A DNA stretch of 10,019 nucleotides, from positions 1 through 10,019 of the forward strand of contig NZER01000355.1 of NCBI GenBank assembly GCA_002690445.1, written 5' to 3'. The translations under genes were made by a program, and so were the position numbers. Below are positions 5,265 through 10,019 of the stretch, one piece after another. The notes beneath the pieces were generated by a model, which was not told the origin of the DNA, ran no database searches, and worked only from the letters and a program-made list of their open reading frames with translations. The DNA is from Candidatus Pacearchaeota archaeon (lineage in GTDB: Archaea; Nanoarchaeota; Nanoarchaeia; Pacearchaeales; GW2011-AR1). Numbering within the stretch: position 1 is the stretch's first letter; every line of letters begins with the position of its first letter.

Positions 5265-5352
5265 CTTGGGTATTAGCAGAGTCAGGATTCGAACCTGATC
5301 AATGGGATTCAAACCCATTCTTATCCAAAAGTCTGCCATACATACACCCAAG
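5265..5352. repeat. 7-bp inverted repeat flanking the tRNA-like element
   Basis: CTTGGGT (5265-5271) and ACCCAAG (5346-5352) are perfectly complementary and bracket the tRNA-like fold. They could add an outer stem to a precursor RNA. If transcription starts at 5337 as the TATA-like box suggests, the right arm would not be in the RNA. Confidence 0.5.
5274..5337 (-). tRNA. Reduced tRNA-like element, UGA triplet in anticodon position, D-arm nearly absent
   Basis: On the minus strand I can fold 64 nt as follows. Acceptor-like stem GGCAGA (5337-5332) with TCTGCT (5280-5275), first pair G-U. Mini D-stem CTT/AAG with loop TTGGAT. A 6-bp hairpin AATGGG-TTTGAAT-CCCATT (5319-5301), whose loop puts TGA in the anticodon place with U before and A after. 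Then a perfect T-arm TCAGG-TTCGAAT-CCTGA (5298-5282). There is no CCA. A canonical D-arm would need about 15 more bases, and the variable loop is too short for a class II serine tRNA. The middle hairpin also resembles a T-arm (GGTTTGAATCC), so this may be two tandem T-arm mimics rather than a decoder. A TATA-like box lies at the promoter distance from the 5' end. Confidence 0.5.
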
Positions 5353-5358
5353 AGGGTG

Positions 5359-5366
5359 TTTAATAA
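5359..5366 (-). promoter_or_regulatory. TATA-like box of the tRNA-like element
   Basis: TTATTAAA on the minus strand, centred 25.5 bases from the first base (5337) of the tRNA-like fold. It is the same offset found for the six leaderless coding genes. It lies just after the stop of the 61-residue gene. Confidence 0.5.
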
Positions 5367-5369
5367 TAA

Positions 5370-5555
5370 TTATAACTTTAAGATTGTTTTTATCTCTTGC
5401 AACATTTTCATATCTCTCTCAAATTCTGTTTCACTTATTAGGATGTCTTCTCCTAAGTTTGTTTTTTCTAGGTAGATTATATTGCCTTTTATAACAAAAA
5501 CATATCTTACTTTGTTCTCATCAGTTACAGATATTTTATCAATATTTAATTCCAT
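5370..5555 (-). CDS. Small hypothetical protein, 61 aa
   Basis: I start at ATG 5555 (MELNIDKISVTDENKVRYVF), one base after the stop of the OB-fold gene. A GTG start at 5582 would overlap that gene. About 40 residues form alternating strands (VRYVFVIKGNIIYLEKT), followed by an acidic turn and a C-terminal helix (FERDMKMLQEIKTILKL). It is probably made from the same mRNA as the OB-fold protein and may be its partner in replication. No family recognised. Confidence 0.65.
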   Translation of the reverse strand: MELNIDKISVTDENKVRYVFVIKGNIIYLEKTNLGEDILISETEFERDMKMLQEIKTILKL

Positions 5556-5556
5556 C

Positions 5557-6030
5557 TTATTTAAAATATTTTTGTGCAGCACTTACAATATCGCATGCAC
5601 ATTTCATATTGTTGATTTGTGTGTTGTAATCCTGCTCTCTTTTGTCAGGAAATATTGCACAAAATACATCTACAGCTAATCCGATAGGGTCTTTATCAAA
5701 CTCTTTCCTCATAGGTTTATTCATCTTTACGACTTCAACATGTTCTTGAACTTCTTGTTCTTGAAATGTATCTCCGGCAGCTTCAATTGATTCAGTTGCT
5801 TGACTTACGACTTCATAAAAACCTCTAATGTTTCTCCAAGTCTTACCATCTTTCTCAGATTCAGCTACATCAACACTTATGATTTTCCCTTCATTCTCTT
5901 TACATGCTTTAATAATATCTTCTTCAAAACAACTCATTTTTCCAAGATTTGTATCAAATACAGTGTAGTCTCTACCATTCTGTGAAGTTTTATCTTCATG
6001 TTTTGTTATTGCTATATTCTGTTTATTCAT
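5557..6030 (-). CDS. Candidate OB-fold single-stranded DNA-binding protein, 157 aa
   Basis: Residues 5-75 read as an OB-fold barrel: HEDKTSQNGRDYTVFDTNLG (11-30), then KMSCFEEDIIKACKENEGKI, then SVDVAESEKDGKTWRNIRGF (52-71). The 'K-t-s-x-x-G-r-x-Y-t-v-f-x-T-n' opening and the 'K-x-G-K-t-w-x-N-I' strand, with aromatic and basic residues, resemble phage and archaeal single-strand binding domains. An acidic linker (EAAGDTFQEQEVQEHVEVV) leads to a helical C-terminal domain (about 105-157) with DPIGLAVDVFCAIF. A full Shine-Dalgarno (AAGGAGGT) lies 8 bases before ATG 6030. It follows a leaderless first gene in the same operon. A role in replication or recombination is inferred from fold pattern only. 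Confidence 0.65.
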   Translation of the reverse strand: MNKQNIAITKHEDKTSQNGRDYTVFDTNLGKMSCFEEDIIKACKENEGKIISVDVAESEKDGKTWRNIRGFYEVVSQATESIEAAGDTFQEQEVQEHVEVVKMNKPMRKEFDKDPIGLAVDVFCAIFPDKREQDYNTQINNMKCACDIVSAAQKYFK

Positions 6031-6036
6031 TTTGCT

Positions 6037-6046
6037 TTACCTCCTT
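6037..6046 (-). promoter_or_regulatory. Strong Shine-Dalgarno of the OB-fold gene
   Basis: AAAGGAGGT with about 8 bases to the ATG. It is nearly the full complement of the 16S rRNA end, in contrast to the leaderless genes, and fits an internal gene of an operon with high expression. Confidence 0.75.
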
Positions 6047-6060
6047 TTTAGTAGTAATTT

Positions 6061-6198
6061 TTACCATTTCAGCCTCGCTGATAGAAATACAAACTCTTCC
6101 CAAGTTATTTTCTTCTTCTTCTTTTCTGAGAGTTTATTTTTAATCCTACATAGTTCCCAAAATCTATTCACAGGTATTCTTAAATGTATATGTTTCAT
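6061..6198 (-). CDS. Ribbon-helix-helix-like microprotein, 45 aa
   Basis: I choose ATG 6198 (MKHIHLRIPVNRFWELCRIK) because a TATA box lies exactly 22 bases upstream. The frame extends 15 codons further to 6243 but would then overlap the box and the previous gene. Residues 2-8 form a strand (KHIHLRIP), 10-22 a helix (NRFWELCRIKNKL), then a basic turn (EKKKKK), then a second helix beginning TWEEFVFLSARLKW. This is the minimal ribbon-helix-helix plan. It leads an operon with the OB-fold gene and could autoregulate it. Confidence 0.6.
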   Translation of the reverse strand: MKHIHLRIPVNRFWELCRIKNKLSEKKKKKITWEEFVFLSARLKW

Positions 6199-6219
6199 AT
6201 GAAAACTATGGAAACATAC

Positions 6220-6227
6220 TTTATAAA
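6220..6227 (-). promoter_or_regulatory. TATA box of the early operon
   Basis: TTTATAAA, centred 25.5 bases upstream of ATG 6198. It lies just past the stop of the 44-residue gene and drives the small ribbon-helix-helix gene and the OB-fold gene behind it. Confidence 0.72.
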
Positions 6228-6232
6228 TGTTT

Positions 6233-6367
6233 CTATTCTTCAAACTTGGCTAACATATCTTCAACTGCTTTCTTTTCATTAAGCAATCTGGTTTTGGTTA
6301 TAATAGTTCTTTCAGTTTCTACTAATTCCAATTCCTCGTCGCTGATTTTGTTTATTTCTTTCGTCAT
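6233..6367 (-). CDS. Coiled-coil microprotein after the fibre gene, 44 aa
   Basis: ATG 6367 to TAG 6233, reading MTKEINKISDEELELVETER and then a continuous charged helix to the end (LLNEKKAVEDMLAKFEE). Heptad-like Ile/Leu spacing suggests one long coiled coil. Its ATG overlaps the fibre stop by one base (TAATG), and GGAGGT lies 5 bases upstream inside the fibre gene, so it is well translated from the same mRNA. Its position right after the fibre suggests an assembly helper or small virion protein. Confidence 0.7.
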   Translation of the reverse strand: MTKEINKISDEELELVETERTIITKTRLLNEKKAVEDMLAKFEE

Positions 6368-7695
6368 TATGTACCTCCAATATGTGTAATAGATAAACTG
6401 ACATGTTCAACATCTACATCATTGGCTGGACTTGCACTTCCACTTTCATTATCTAACATTATTGTAATTGTATTTGTAGAAGCTAAATCAAGAATAGCTG
6501 TTGAGCTTAAACTTTGTTCTGCATTTCCTGCTGGCATTACTCCATGAGTTTGTCCGCAGTTTTGTCTTGTTCCATTAACACCTATTCCAGCAACTATGTG
6601 TTGAGTAACTCCTGCTTTAACACTAACAGAATAATTTATTAAATATCTTCCAGGCTTTCCAATGACTAATTCTTGGTTGTTTTGGAATGTTGCATCATTT
6701 AATTCACCTGCTGTAATGTCACTATCACTTACAATAACAGGAGCACTAAACTCAGTTCCTAATATTGTTTCTGCAATATCATTTCCCCAGAAATTACCAT
6801 AAGGAAATCCTGAAGTATCACCTAAAAAACTGAAAAGTCCATCAGTTCCAGACCTATCAATTTCCATTATCACAGTTGTTCCGCTTCTTATTTGAAAATT
6901 TGTGTTGCCTCCTTGTAGTTCCCATTGAGTTCCTGAGCTATTTCTGAATCTTATTTTAGGGCCTGCACTTGCACTTGCTCTTTCTAATTGCATTATAGAA
7001 TCATTTGCAAAAAACCTAAGAGCATTAATAGAAGAGCCGCCGTCTTTCATTCTAAAAATAAGGTTTTTTTCGTTGTTTGGATTTTCTAAATAGAAATTAT
7101 CATCATCTTCATATATTAACATGTTTGCTGTTCCACCTGTAATATTTACCTGAGGTGTTGAAACTTCTCCAGTTGTTGTTACATCACTATCTTTAAAATC
7201 TGCTAATCCTGCAGTGTCCCAATCAAGAATTGTGTCTGTTCCCCCACTGGCAAGTAATATTCTTGAATTCCAATCAACAGCATCATCATCTGAGGTATCT
7301 ACTAATTTAGAAACACCCCATTCTACTGCACAGGTTGAATCATCATAACATAATTTTCTATTCACTAAGTCAATAGACCTGACATCTGAGTCGTCCAAAA
7401 GATTTCCATCGAATCTTCCTGTGCCAGTTGTGTTAATATCAAAACTCCCGGATTTGTCGCCAGTCAGACCAGTTTGATTTGTTGCTTTGAGCCATGCTTT
7501 ATCTACAATCTCAGAATCAACATATTCTTTATTAACTAAATCTTGATTCCCTATAGGTGTGTTTCTTTTTATGCTTCTTTGATGATCTCCAGAATTATTA
7601 GGCAAAGTCATTTCATTTGAAATAGGATTTATTGGTCCTTGCTTCATACTATTAAGAATGCTTTGAGTTTTTGTTGGTCTTCCTTTTTTTGCCAT
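6367..7695 (-). CDS. Fibre-like virion protein with C-terminal C1q-like jelly roll, 442 aa
   Basis: Probable trimeric host-attachment fibre. The N-terminus is basic (MAKKGRPTKT). Residues 49-62 contain NQDLVNKEYVDSE, a motif common in phage tail fibres, echoed by DLVNRKLCYDDS (109-120). The middle (about 70-300) is Gly/Ser/Thr/Asp-rich with repeated strand patterns, typical of a beta-structured shaft. Residues about 310-442 match a C1q/TNF-like jelly roll: ELVIGKPGRYLINYSVSVKA (342-361), GIGVNGTRQ (370-378), STAILDLASTNTITIMLD (398-415), and the closing VSLSITHIGG. Such domains trimerise at fibre tips and bind surface ligands. The start overlaps the stop of the preceding gene (TAATG). It is the only tail- or receptor-type protein in the window. 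Confidence 0.82.
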   Translation of the reverse strand: MAKKGRPTKTQSILNSMKQGPINPISNEMTLPNNSGDHQRSIKRNTPIGNQDLVNKEYVDSEIVDKAWLKATNQTGLTGDKSGSFDINTTGTGRFDGNLLDDSDVRSIDLVNRKLCYDDSTCAVEWGVSKLVDTSDDDAVDWNSRILLASGGTDTILDWDTAGLADFKDSDVTTTGEVSTPQVNITGGTANMLIYEDDDNFYLENPNNEKNLIFRMKDGGSSINALRFFANDSIMQLERASASAGPKIRFRNSSGTQWELQGGNTNFQIRSGTTVIMEIDRSGTDGLFSFLGDTSGFPYGNFWGNDIAETILGTEFSAPVIVSDSDITAGELNDATFQNNQELVIGKPGRYLINYSVSVKAGVTQHIVAGIGVNGTRQNCGQTHGVMPAGNAEQSLSSTAILDLASTNTITIMLDNESGSASPANDVDVEHVSLSITHIGGT

Positions 7696-7859
7696 TAGAA
7701 TAACACCTGTTCATCTGGATTCACAACTGAGTTTTGAGGCACAAGATTAGATGTTCTTCCTTCTTGTTTTTGAGTCCCCGCTGTTAACCCTTCTTCAACA
7801 GGCCACTCAGTTCTGACACCTTTTTGCTTAACTTCTGAAGGCCCTTCTTGAATTACCAT
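7695..7859 (-). CDS. Small hypothetical protein ahead of the fibre, 54 aa
   Basis: ATG 7859 (MVIQEGPSEVKQKGVRTEWP) to TAA 7695. It has no hydrophobic core: Gln, Glu, Pro, Thr and Asn dominate, suggesting an extended or disordered chain. It has its own TATA box at the standard distance, and its stop overlaps the fibre start (TAATG), so both come from one leaderless mRNA. It may be a virion linker or fibre-anchoring peptide; this is inference from position. Confidence 0.68.
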   Translation of the reverse strand: MVIQEGPSEVKQKGVRTEWPVEEGLTAGTQKQEGRTSNLVPQNSVVNPDEQVLF

Positions 7860-7880
7860 CACTTACTTAGATAACATAAC

Positions 7881-7888
7881 TTAATAAA
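7881..7888 (-). promoter_or_regulatory. TATA box of the fibre operon
   Basis: TTTATTAA, centred 25.5 bases upstream of ATG 7859, with the same geometry as the other leaderless promoters. Confidence 0.68.
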
Positions 7889-7934
7889 TTTTGGCATTTC
7901 CAGAATTTTCTGCGTATTCCTCATTTATGGGGAA

Positions 7935-8030
7935 TTAAGCAGCGAGTATGGAGTAGGCATATCCTACACCTTTGTCTGCCATTATTGTAACATTATCAGC
8001 AGCTAAAGGTACTGTTTCTAAGAATGTTAA
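7935..8030 (-). pseudogene. Orphan open frame after the 100-residue gene (fragment or frameshifted extension)
   Basis: The frame from 8030 to TAA 7935 encodes 31 protein-like residues (LTFLETVPLAADNVTI, then MADKGVGYAYSILAA) but has no start codon upstream; the only ATG is at 7982. It begins exactly where the 100-residue gene stops, in another frame. It could be a decayed remnant, a 15-residue peptide, or a tail joined by a frameshift. Confidence 0.35.
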
Positions 8031-8329
8031 TTATCCTTTGCCTTAGGTTTAGGCTTCTCCTTTTTAGAAACAGATTCTCTTTCTTTTAAAATCTCATCAA
8101 TTATTGGTTGTCTTTCAAACTCAATTTGTATTCCATTAATCTTTTTTATTCCACCGACAAATTTTACACTATTAAGAATATGATCTTCCATCATTTTAAT
8201 ATTGTGTATTGATGTAGAAATAGCATTCTTCCTTTGATCTCCTGTGTAAGGAACTCCATCTGGACTCATAGGATTTTCTGCTTGTTTTTTATAAGCTTCT
8301 AAATGTTTTAAACAATTTTCAACTGTCAT
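8027..8329 (-). CDS. Hypothetical protein downstream of the major capsid gene, 100 aa
   Basis: ATG 8329 lies two bases after the capsid stop. The N-terminal half is helical (MTVENCLKHLEAYKKQAENP, then QRKNAISTSIHNIKMMEDHI). A strand-rich middle follows (NSVKFVGGIKKINGIQIEFE), then a charged tail of alternating Lys and Pro (KKEKPKPKAKD). The position right after the major capsid protein is where head-completion or connector proteins often lie, but the sequence does not show a family. The start has no TATA box, so it depends on capsid transcription. Confidence 0.72.
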   Translation of the reverse strand: MTVENCLKHLEAYKKQAENPMSPDGVPYTGDQRKNAISTSIHNIKMMEDHILNSVKFVGGIKKINGIQIEFERQPIIDEILKERESVSKKEKPKPKAKDN

Positions 8330-8331
8330 TT

Positions 8332-9222
8332 TTAACCAACTATTGTGTCTGTTATAACATGCACAGATTTAGGATGAACTAGAATAGCTTCCCCTTCTTC
8401 TGCAATTCTTATCTTTTTTCCAATCAATGGAAGATCAATAACAGCAGATCTTAAAGGTTCAAATTGTTTCCATTTACAAGAGAAGTTAGGAATAAACATT
8501 ATAACAGTATCTGTGCTCATATTTGCACTTACTAATACTCTCACTCCTAGGATGCTCATTAGTTTTGTTTTAGTTACTTGATCAGATGAAAACTCTGGGA
8601 TGCTTGATCCTTTCACACTTATCAAATAATTCTTTAAATGTTTTTCTTCTGCTTGATTCATGTACATAACTAGATTTCCAATATCATATGAATTAGCTCT
8701 TATTTGTTCAATTCCAGTATTAATGTCTGCTATAGGGTCTCCTGTTGCAACATCATTCCAACCATCAGCAGTTGCAGCTGCAGTGTTTACATTTCCACCA
8801 GTTCCTAATGTATCTCCAAGAACAGCTAATATTCTAACATCAACTTGATTTTGAACAGACCTAGTTAAATCTCTAATAGTATCTCCCCACACATCAGGGT
8901 CGCTGTCTTTAATATCTTCATTAGAAATTAATTCAGATTCAACCATATATTTTCTAACATAAGATGTATTTCTTGTCCAGCTTTGATTTATGATAACAGG
9001 AATTGCTTTACTTGAAGAATTTGCAACTCTTGAAGTTGTGACACCAGTTGTATCAGTAGAATCTAAAATTCCAGCAGTTTTTGTATAATGTCTAATTTCT
9101 CTTGCAGAAGTATTTGAAACATTACAAAAACTTTTTAGAACAATAGCTTCTTCTGCAAAACCTGTTGATAACTTATCAATATCAATTCCTCTAATTTCTG
9201 CTTGTCCTGCTATGTCTGCCAT
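8332..9222 (-). CDS. HK97-fold major capsid protein, 296 aa
   Basis: Forms the icosahedral shell. Recognised by overall pattern. The N-terminal part begins MADIAGQAEIRGIDIDKLS. The central spine region has long helices (DVWGDTIRDLTRSVQNQVD, about 109-127; IADINTGIEQIRANSYD, about 163-180). The A-domain end is characteristic: LMSILGVRVLVSANMSTDTV, then FIPNFSCKWKQFEPLRSAVI, then GKKIRIAEEGEAILVHPKSV close to the C-terminus. At 296 residues it is short for the family and has no obvious N-terminal scaffolding domain, so a separate scaffold is expected, perhaps one of the genes at the right edge. Directly preceded by the decoration gene. Confidence 0.78.
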   Translation of the reverse strand: MADIAGQAEIRGIDIDKLSTGFAEEAIVLKSFCNVSNTSAREIRHYTKTAGILDSTDTTGVTTSRVANSSSKAIPVIINQSWTRNTSYVRKYMVESELISNEDIKDSDPDVWGDTIRDLTRSVQNQVDVRILAVLGDTLGTGGNVNTAAATADGWNDVATGDPIADINTGIEQIRANSYDIGNLVMYMNQAEEKHLKNYLISVKGSSIPEFSSDQVTKTKLMSILGVRVLVSANMSTDTVIMFIPNFSCKWKQFEPLRSAVIDLPLIGKKIRIAEEGEAILVHPKSVHVITDTIVG

Positions 9223-9223
9223 T

Positions 9224-9637
9224 TTATGCTAATACTGGATTTATCGGATTTAGTAAACCATAAAATGTTTCCCTATCTGTTGCAGTTTCTAACGCTGTTC
9301 CTATAATTCCTTCCTCATTTGCAGCAGCAATAACAACTTCATTTGCACTTCCAGTTGCTGTATCAGTTCTAAATGCCCTTCCAACTGTAATACCTCCAGC
9401 CCCAGCAGTAAATATGAAAACTCCTCTTAGATAAACTGGGATTGTAGTCTTCCCATCGTTTGCAATTTTTTCTTCAGCAGCAATTCCTATAATTTTATCA
9501 GAATCTCCATTAGTAGTTGCTACGGTAAAAGGATCAGAAATTTCCAAAATTGCACCTTTCTCAATTCCAGTAGTATTAGAACAAGTCATTGGAATTGCAG
9601 GTTCTAATTCCCATTTTAAAACTGCTTCATCTGCCAT
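9224..9637 (-). CDS. Capsid decoration (cement-like) protein, 137 aa
   Basis: A beta-rich protein with the pattern IEKGAILEISDP (25-36), then IIGIAAEEKIANDGKTTIPV (48-67), YLRGVFIFTAGAGGITVGRA (68-87), and EEGIIGTALETATDRETFYG near the end. Short Gly-rich strands and the phrases 'i-x-k-G-a-x-l ... G-i-a ... V-x-l-x-G-x-f' are typical of gpD/DUF2190-like proteins that bind outside the capsid lattice and stabilise it. It lies immediately before the major capsid gene, the normal position. Its first codons (ATGGCAGATGAAG) duplicate those of the 23-residue ORF just upstream. Family assignment is by pattern only. Confidence 0.72.
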   Translation of the reverse strand: MADEAVLKWELEPAIPMTCSNTTGIEKGAILEISDPFTVATTNGDSDKIIGIAAEEKIANDGKTTIPVYLRGVFIFTAGAGGITVGRAFRTDTATGSANEVVIAAANEEGIIGTALETATDRETFYGLLNPINPVLA

Positions 9638-9642
9638 TTTTA

Positions 9643-9714
9643 TTAAGCCTCTTCTTCCTTAGAATCGTCTTTAGCTTCTTCAGTTTCTTCTGTTTTAGTT
9701 TCTTCATCTGCCAT
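9643..9714 (-). CDS. Acidic 23-residue microprotein heading the decoration-capsid operon
   Basis: ATG 9714 to TAA 9643, reading MADEETKTEETEEAKDDS and then EEEA: about half Asp/Glu, no hydrophobic residue beyond the start and few Ala/Val. It is a real transcript start candidate because a TTTAAATA box lies at the standard distance, making it the first ORF of a leaderless mRNA. Five bases separate it from the decoration gene. It could act as a translated leader, a DNA-mimic or disordered peptide, or a remnant of duplication of the decoration start. Confidence 0.6.
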   Translation of the reverse strand: MADEETKTEETEEAKDDSKEEEA

Positions 9715-9735
9715 AAAAAAAATATAAAAACAAAC

Positions 9736-9743
9736 TATTTAAA
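9736..9743 (-). promoter_or_regulatory. TATA box of the decoration-capsid operon
   Basis: TTTAAATA, centred 25.5 bases upstream of ATG 9714. It probably drives the acidic peptide, decoration, capsid and 100-residue genes as one leaderless mRNA. Confidence 0.75.
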
Positions 9744-9748
9744 TCTTC

Positions 9749-9937
9749 CTACTTTTTGAGCTTTTTTTCTTCTTCAAGAGCGAGTTTCTTAATTGCAAGT
9801 TTTAAACACTTTTTATCCATTTCTATAGAATTTTTCTTCTGAAATATGCTTTCTTCACACTTTTCTTTAATATCAGTCCAATAAGCTTCTTCTTGGGTTG
9901 CTATCTTAATTTGCAAATCTTGTTTTTTAGATTTCAT
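9749..9937 (-). CDS. Small coiled-coil protein, 62 aa
   Basis: ATG 9937 overlaps the end of the preceding gene by 11 bases. Nearly the whole chain is one charged helix (MKSKKQDLQIKIATQEEAYW ... IKKLALEEEKKLKK) with Lys/Glu pairs and spaced hydrophobic residues, consistent with a coiled coil. Lying ahead of the decoration and capsid genes, it could be a minimal scaffold or assembly chaperone, but this is only position plus shape. Confidence 0.62.
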   Translation of the reverse strand: MKSKKQDLQIKIATQEEAYWTDIKEKCEESIFQKKNSIEMDKKCLKLAIKKLALEEEKKLKK

Positions 9938-10019
9938 TTCTCATTACTCGGTCTTTATATTCTGAAGGAGTCTCCTCAGGTTTAGAAGGTTTATCTCCAG
10001 CAGGACTTCCACCACCTAA
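9927..10019 (-). CDS. C-terminus of an unidentified gene cut by the right edge, 30 aa visible
   Basis: The visible end reads LGGGSPAGDKPSKPEETPSE and then YKDRVMRNEI, stopping at TAA 9927. It is Gly/Pro/Ser-rich and probably a flexible tail. The gene precedes the coiled-coil, decoration and capsid genes, which is where a prohead protease or scaffold normally sits. Too little remains to identify it. Confidence 0.55.
   Translation of the reverse strand, partial: LGGGSPAGDKPSKPEETPSEYKDRVMRNEI

Noticed and set aside
5258..5494. Plus-strand 78-codon frame
   Set aside because: Its first 35 codons are the antisense of the tRNA-like element (SGFEP and DSNP are typical antisense-tRNA words) and the rest is antisense of the 61-residue gene.

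Overview
The window looks like part of an AT-rich archaeal virus or provirus with an HK97-type head. Every gene I can support is read on the minus strand, right to left. The archaeal assignment rests mainly on promoters. Six genes have a TATA box (TTTAAATA, TTTAAAAA, TTTATAAA or TTTATTAA) whose nearest edge lies exactly 22 bases upstream of the start codon, centre about 25.5 bases away. This is the geometry of an archaeal TBP promoter feeding a leaderless mRNA. A few internal genes instead carry GGAGGT Shine-Dalgarno sequences. All three stop codons are used normally, so the code looks standard.

In transcription order (right to left), the head module comes first: the C-terminus of an unidentified gene cut by the right edge, a small coiled-coil protein, a 23-residue acidic peptide, a capsid decoration (cement-like) protein, the HK97-fold major capsid protein, a 100-residue protein, a 54-residue protein, and a 442-residue fibre-like protein ending in a C1q-like jelly roll. 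An early/replication module follows: a 44-residue coiled coil, a 45-residue ribbon-helix-helix-like protein, an OB-fold ssDNA-binding candidate and a 61-residue protein. Next is an RNA-rich stretch with a 64-nt reduced tRNA-like element, a nested inverted repeat and a GC hairpin, interleaved with very small ORFs, one of them a Cys4 zinc finger.

Positions 3322-4186 hold no convincing gene. They contain a TATATA palindrome array beside a ribbon-helix-helix repressor gene, then about 620 bp of clearly GC-richer DNA packed with more than a dozen short perfect hairpins. I regard this island as the best candidate for an undescribed element, either a large structured RNA or a replication/packaging locus. 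To its left come the repressor gene, a 52-residue protein, a second small zinc finger, the large terminase subunit, two probable virion proteins and the portal protein, which runs off the left edge.

Terminase and portal leave at the left, while decoration and capsid genes enter at the right after an unidentified C-terminus. This is the usual terminase-portal-(protease/scaffold)-capsid order if the molecule is circular or permuted. In that case the window would cover much of a compact genome, and no tape-measure or tail-tube gene is visible. That is inference, because the edges are unknown.
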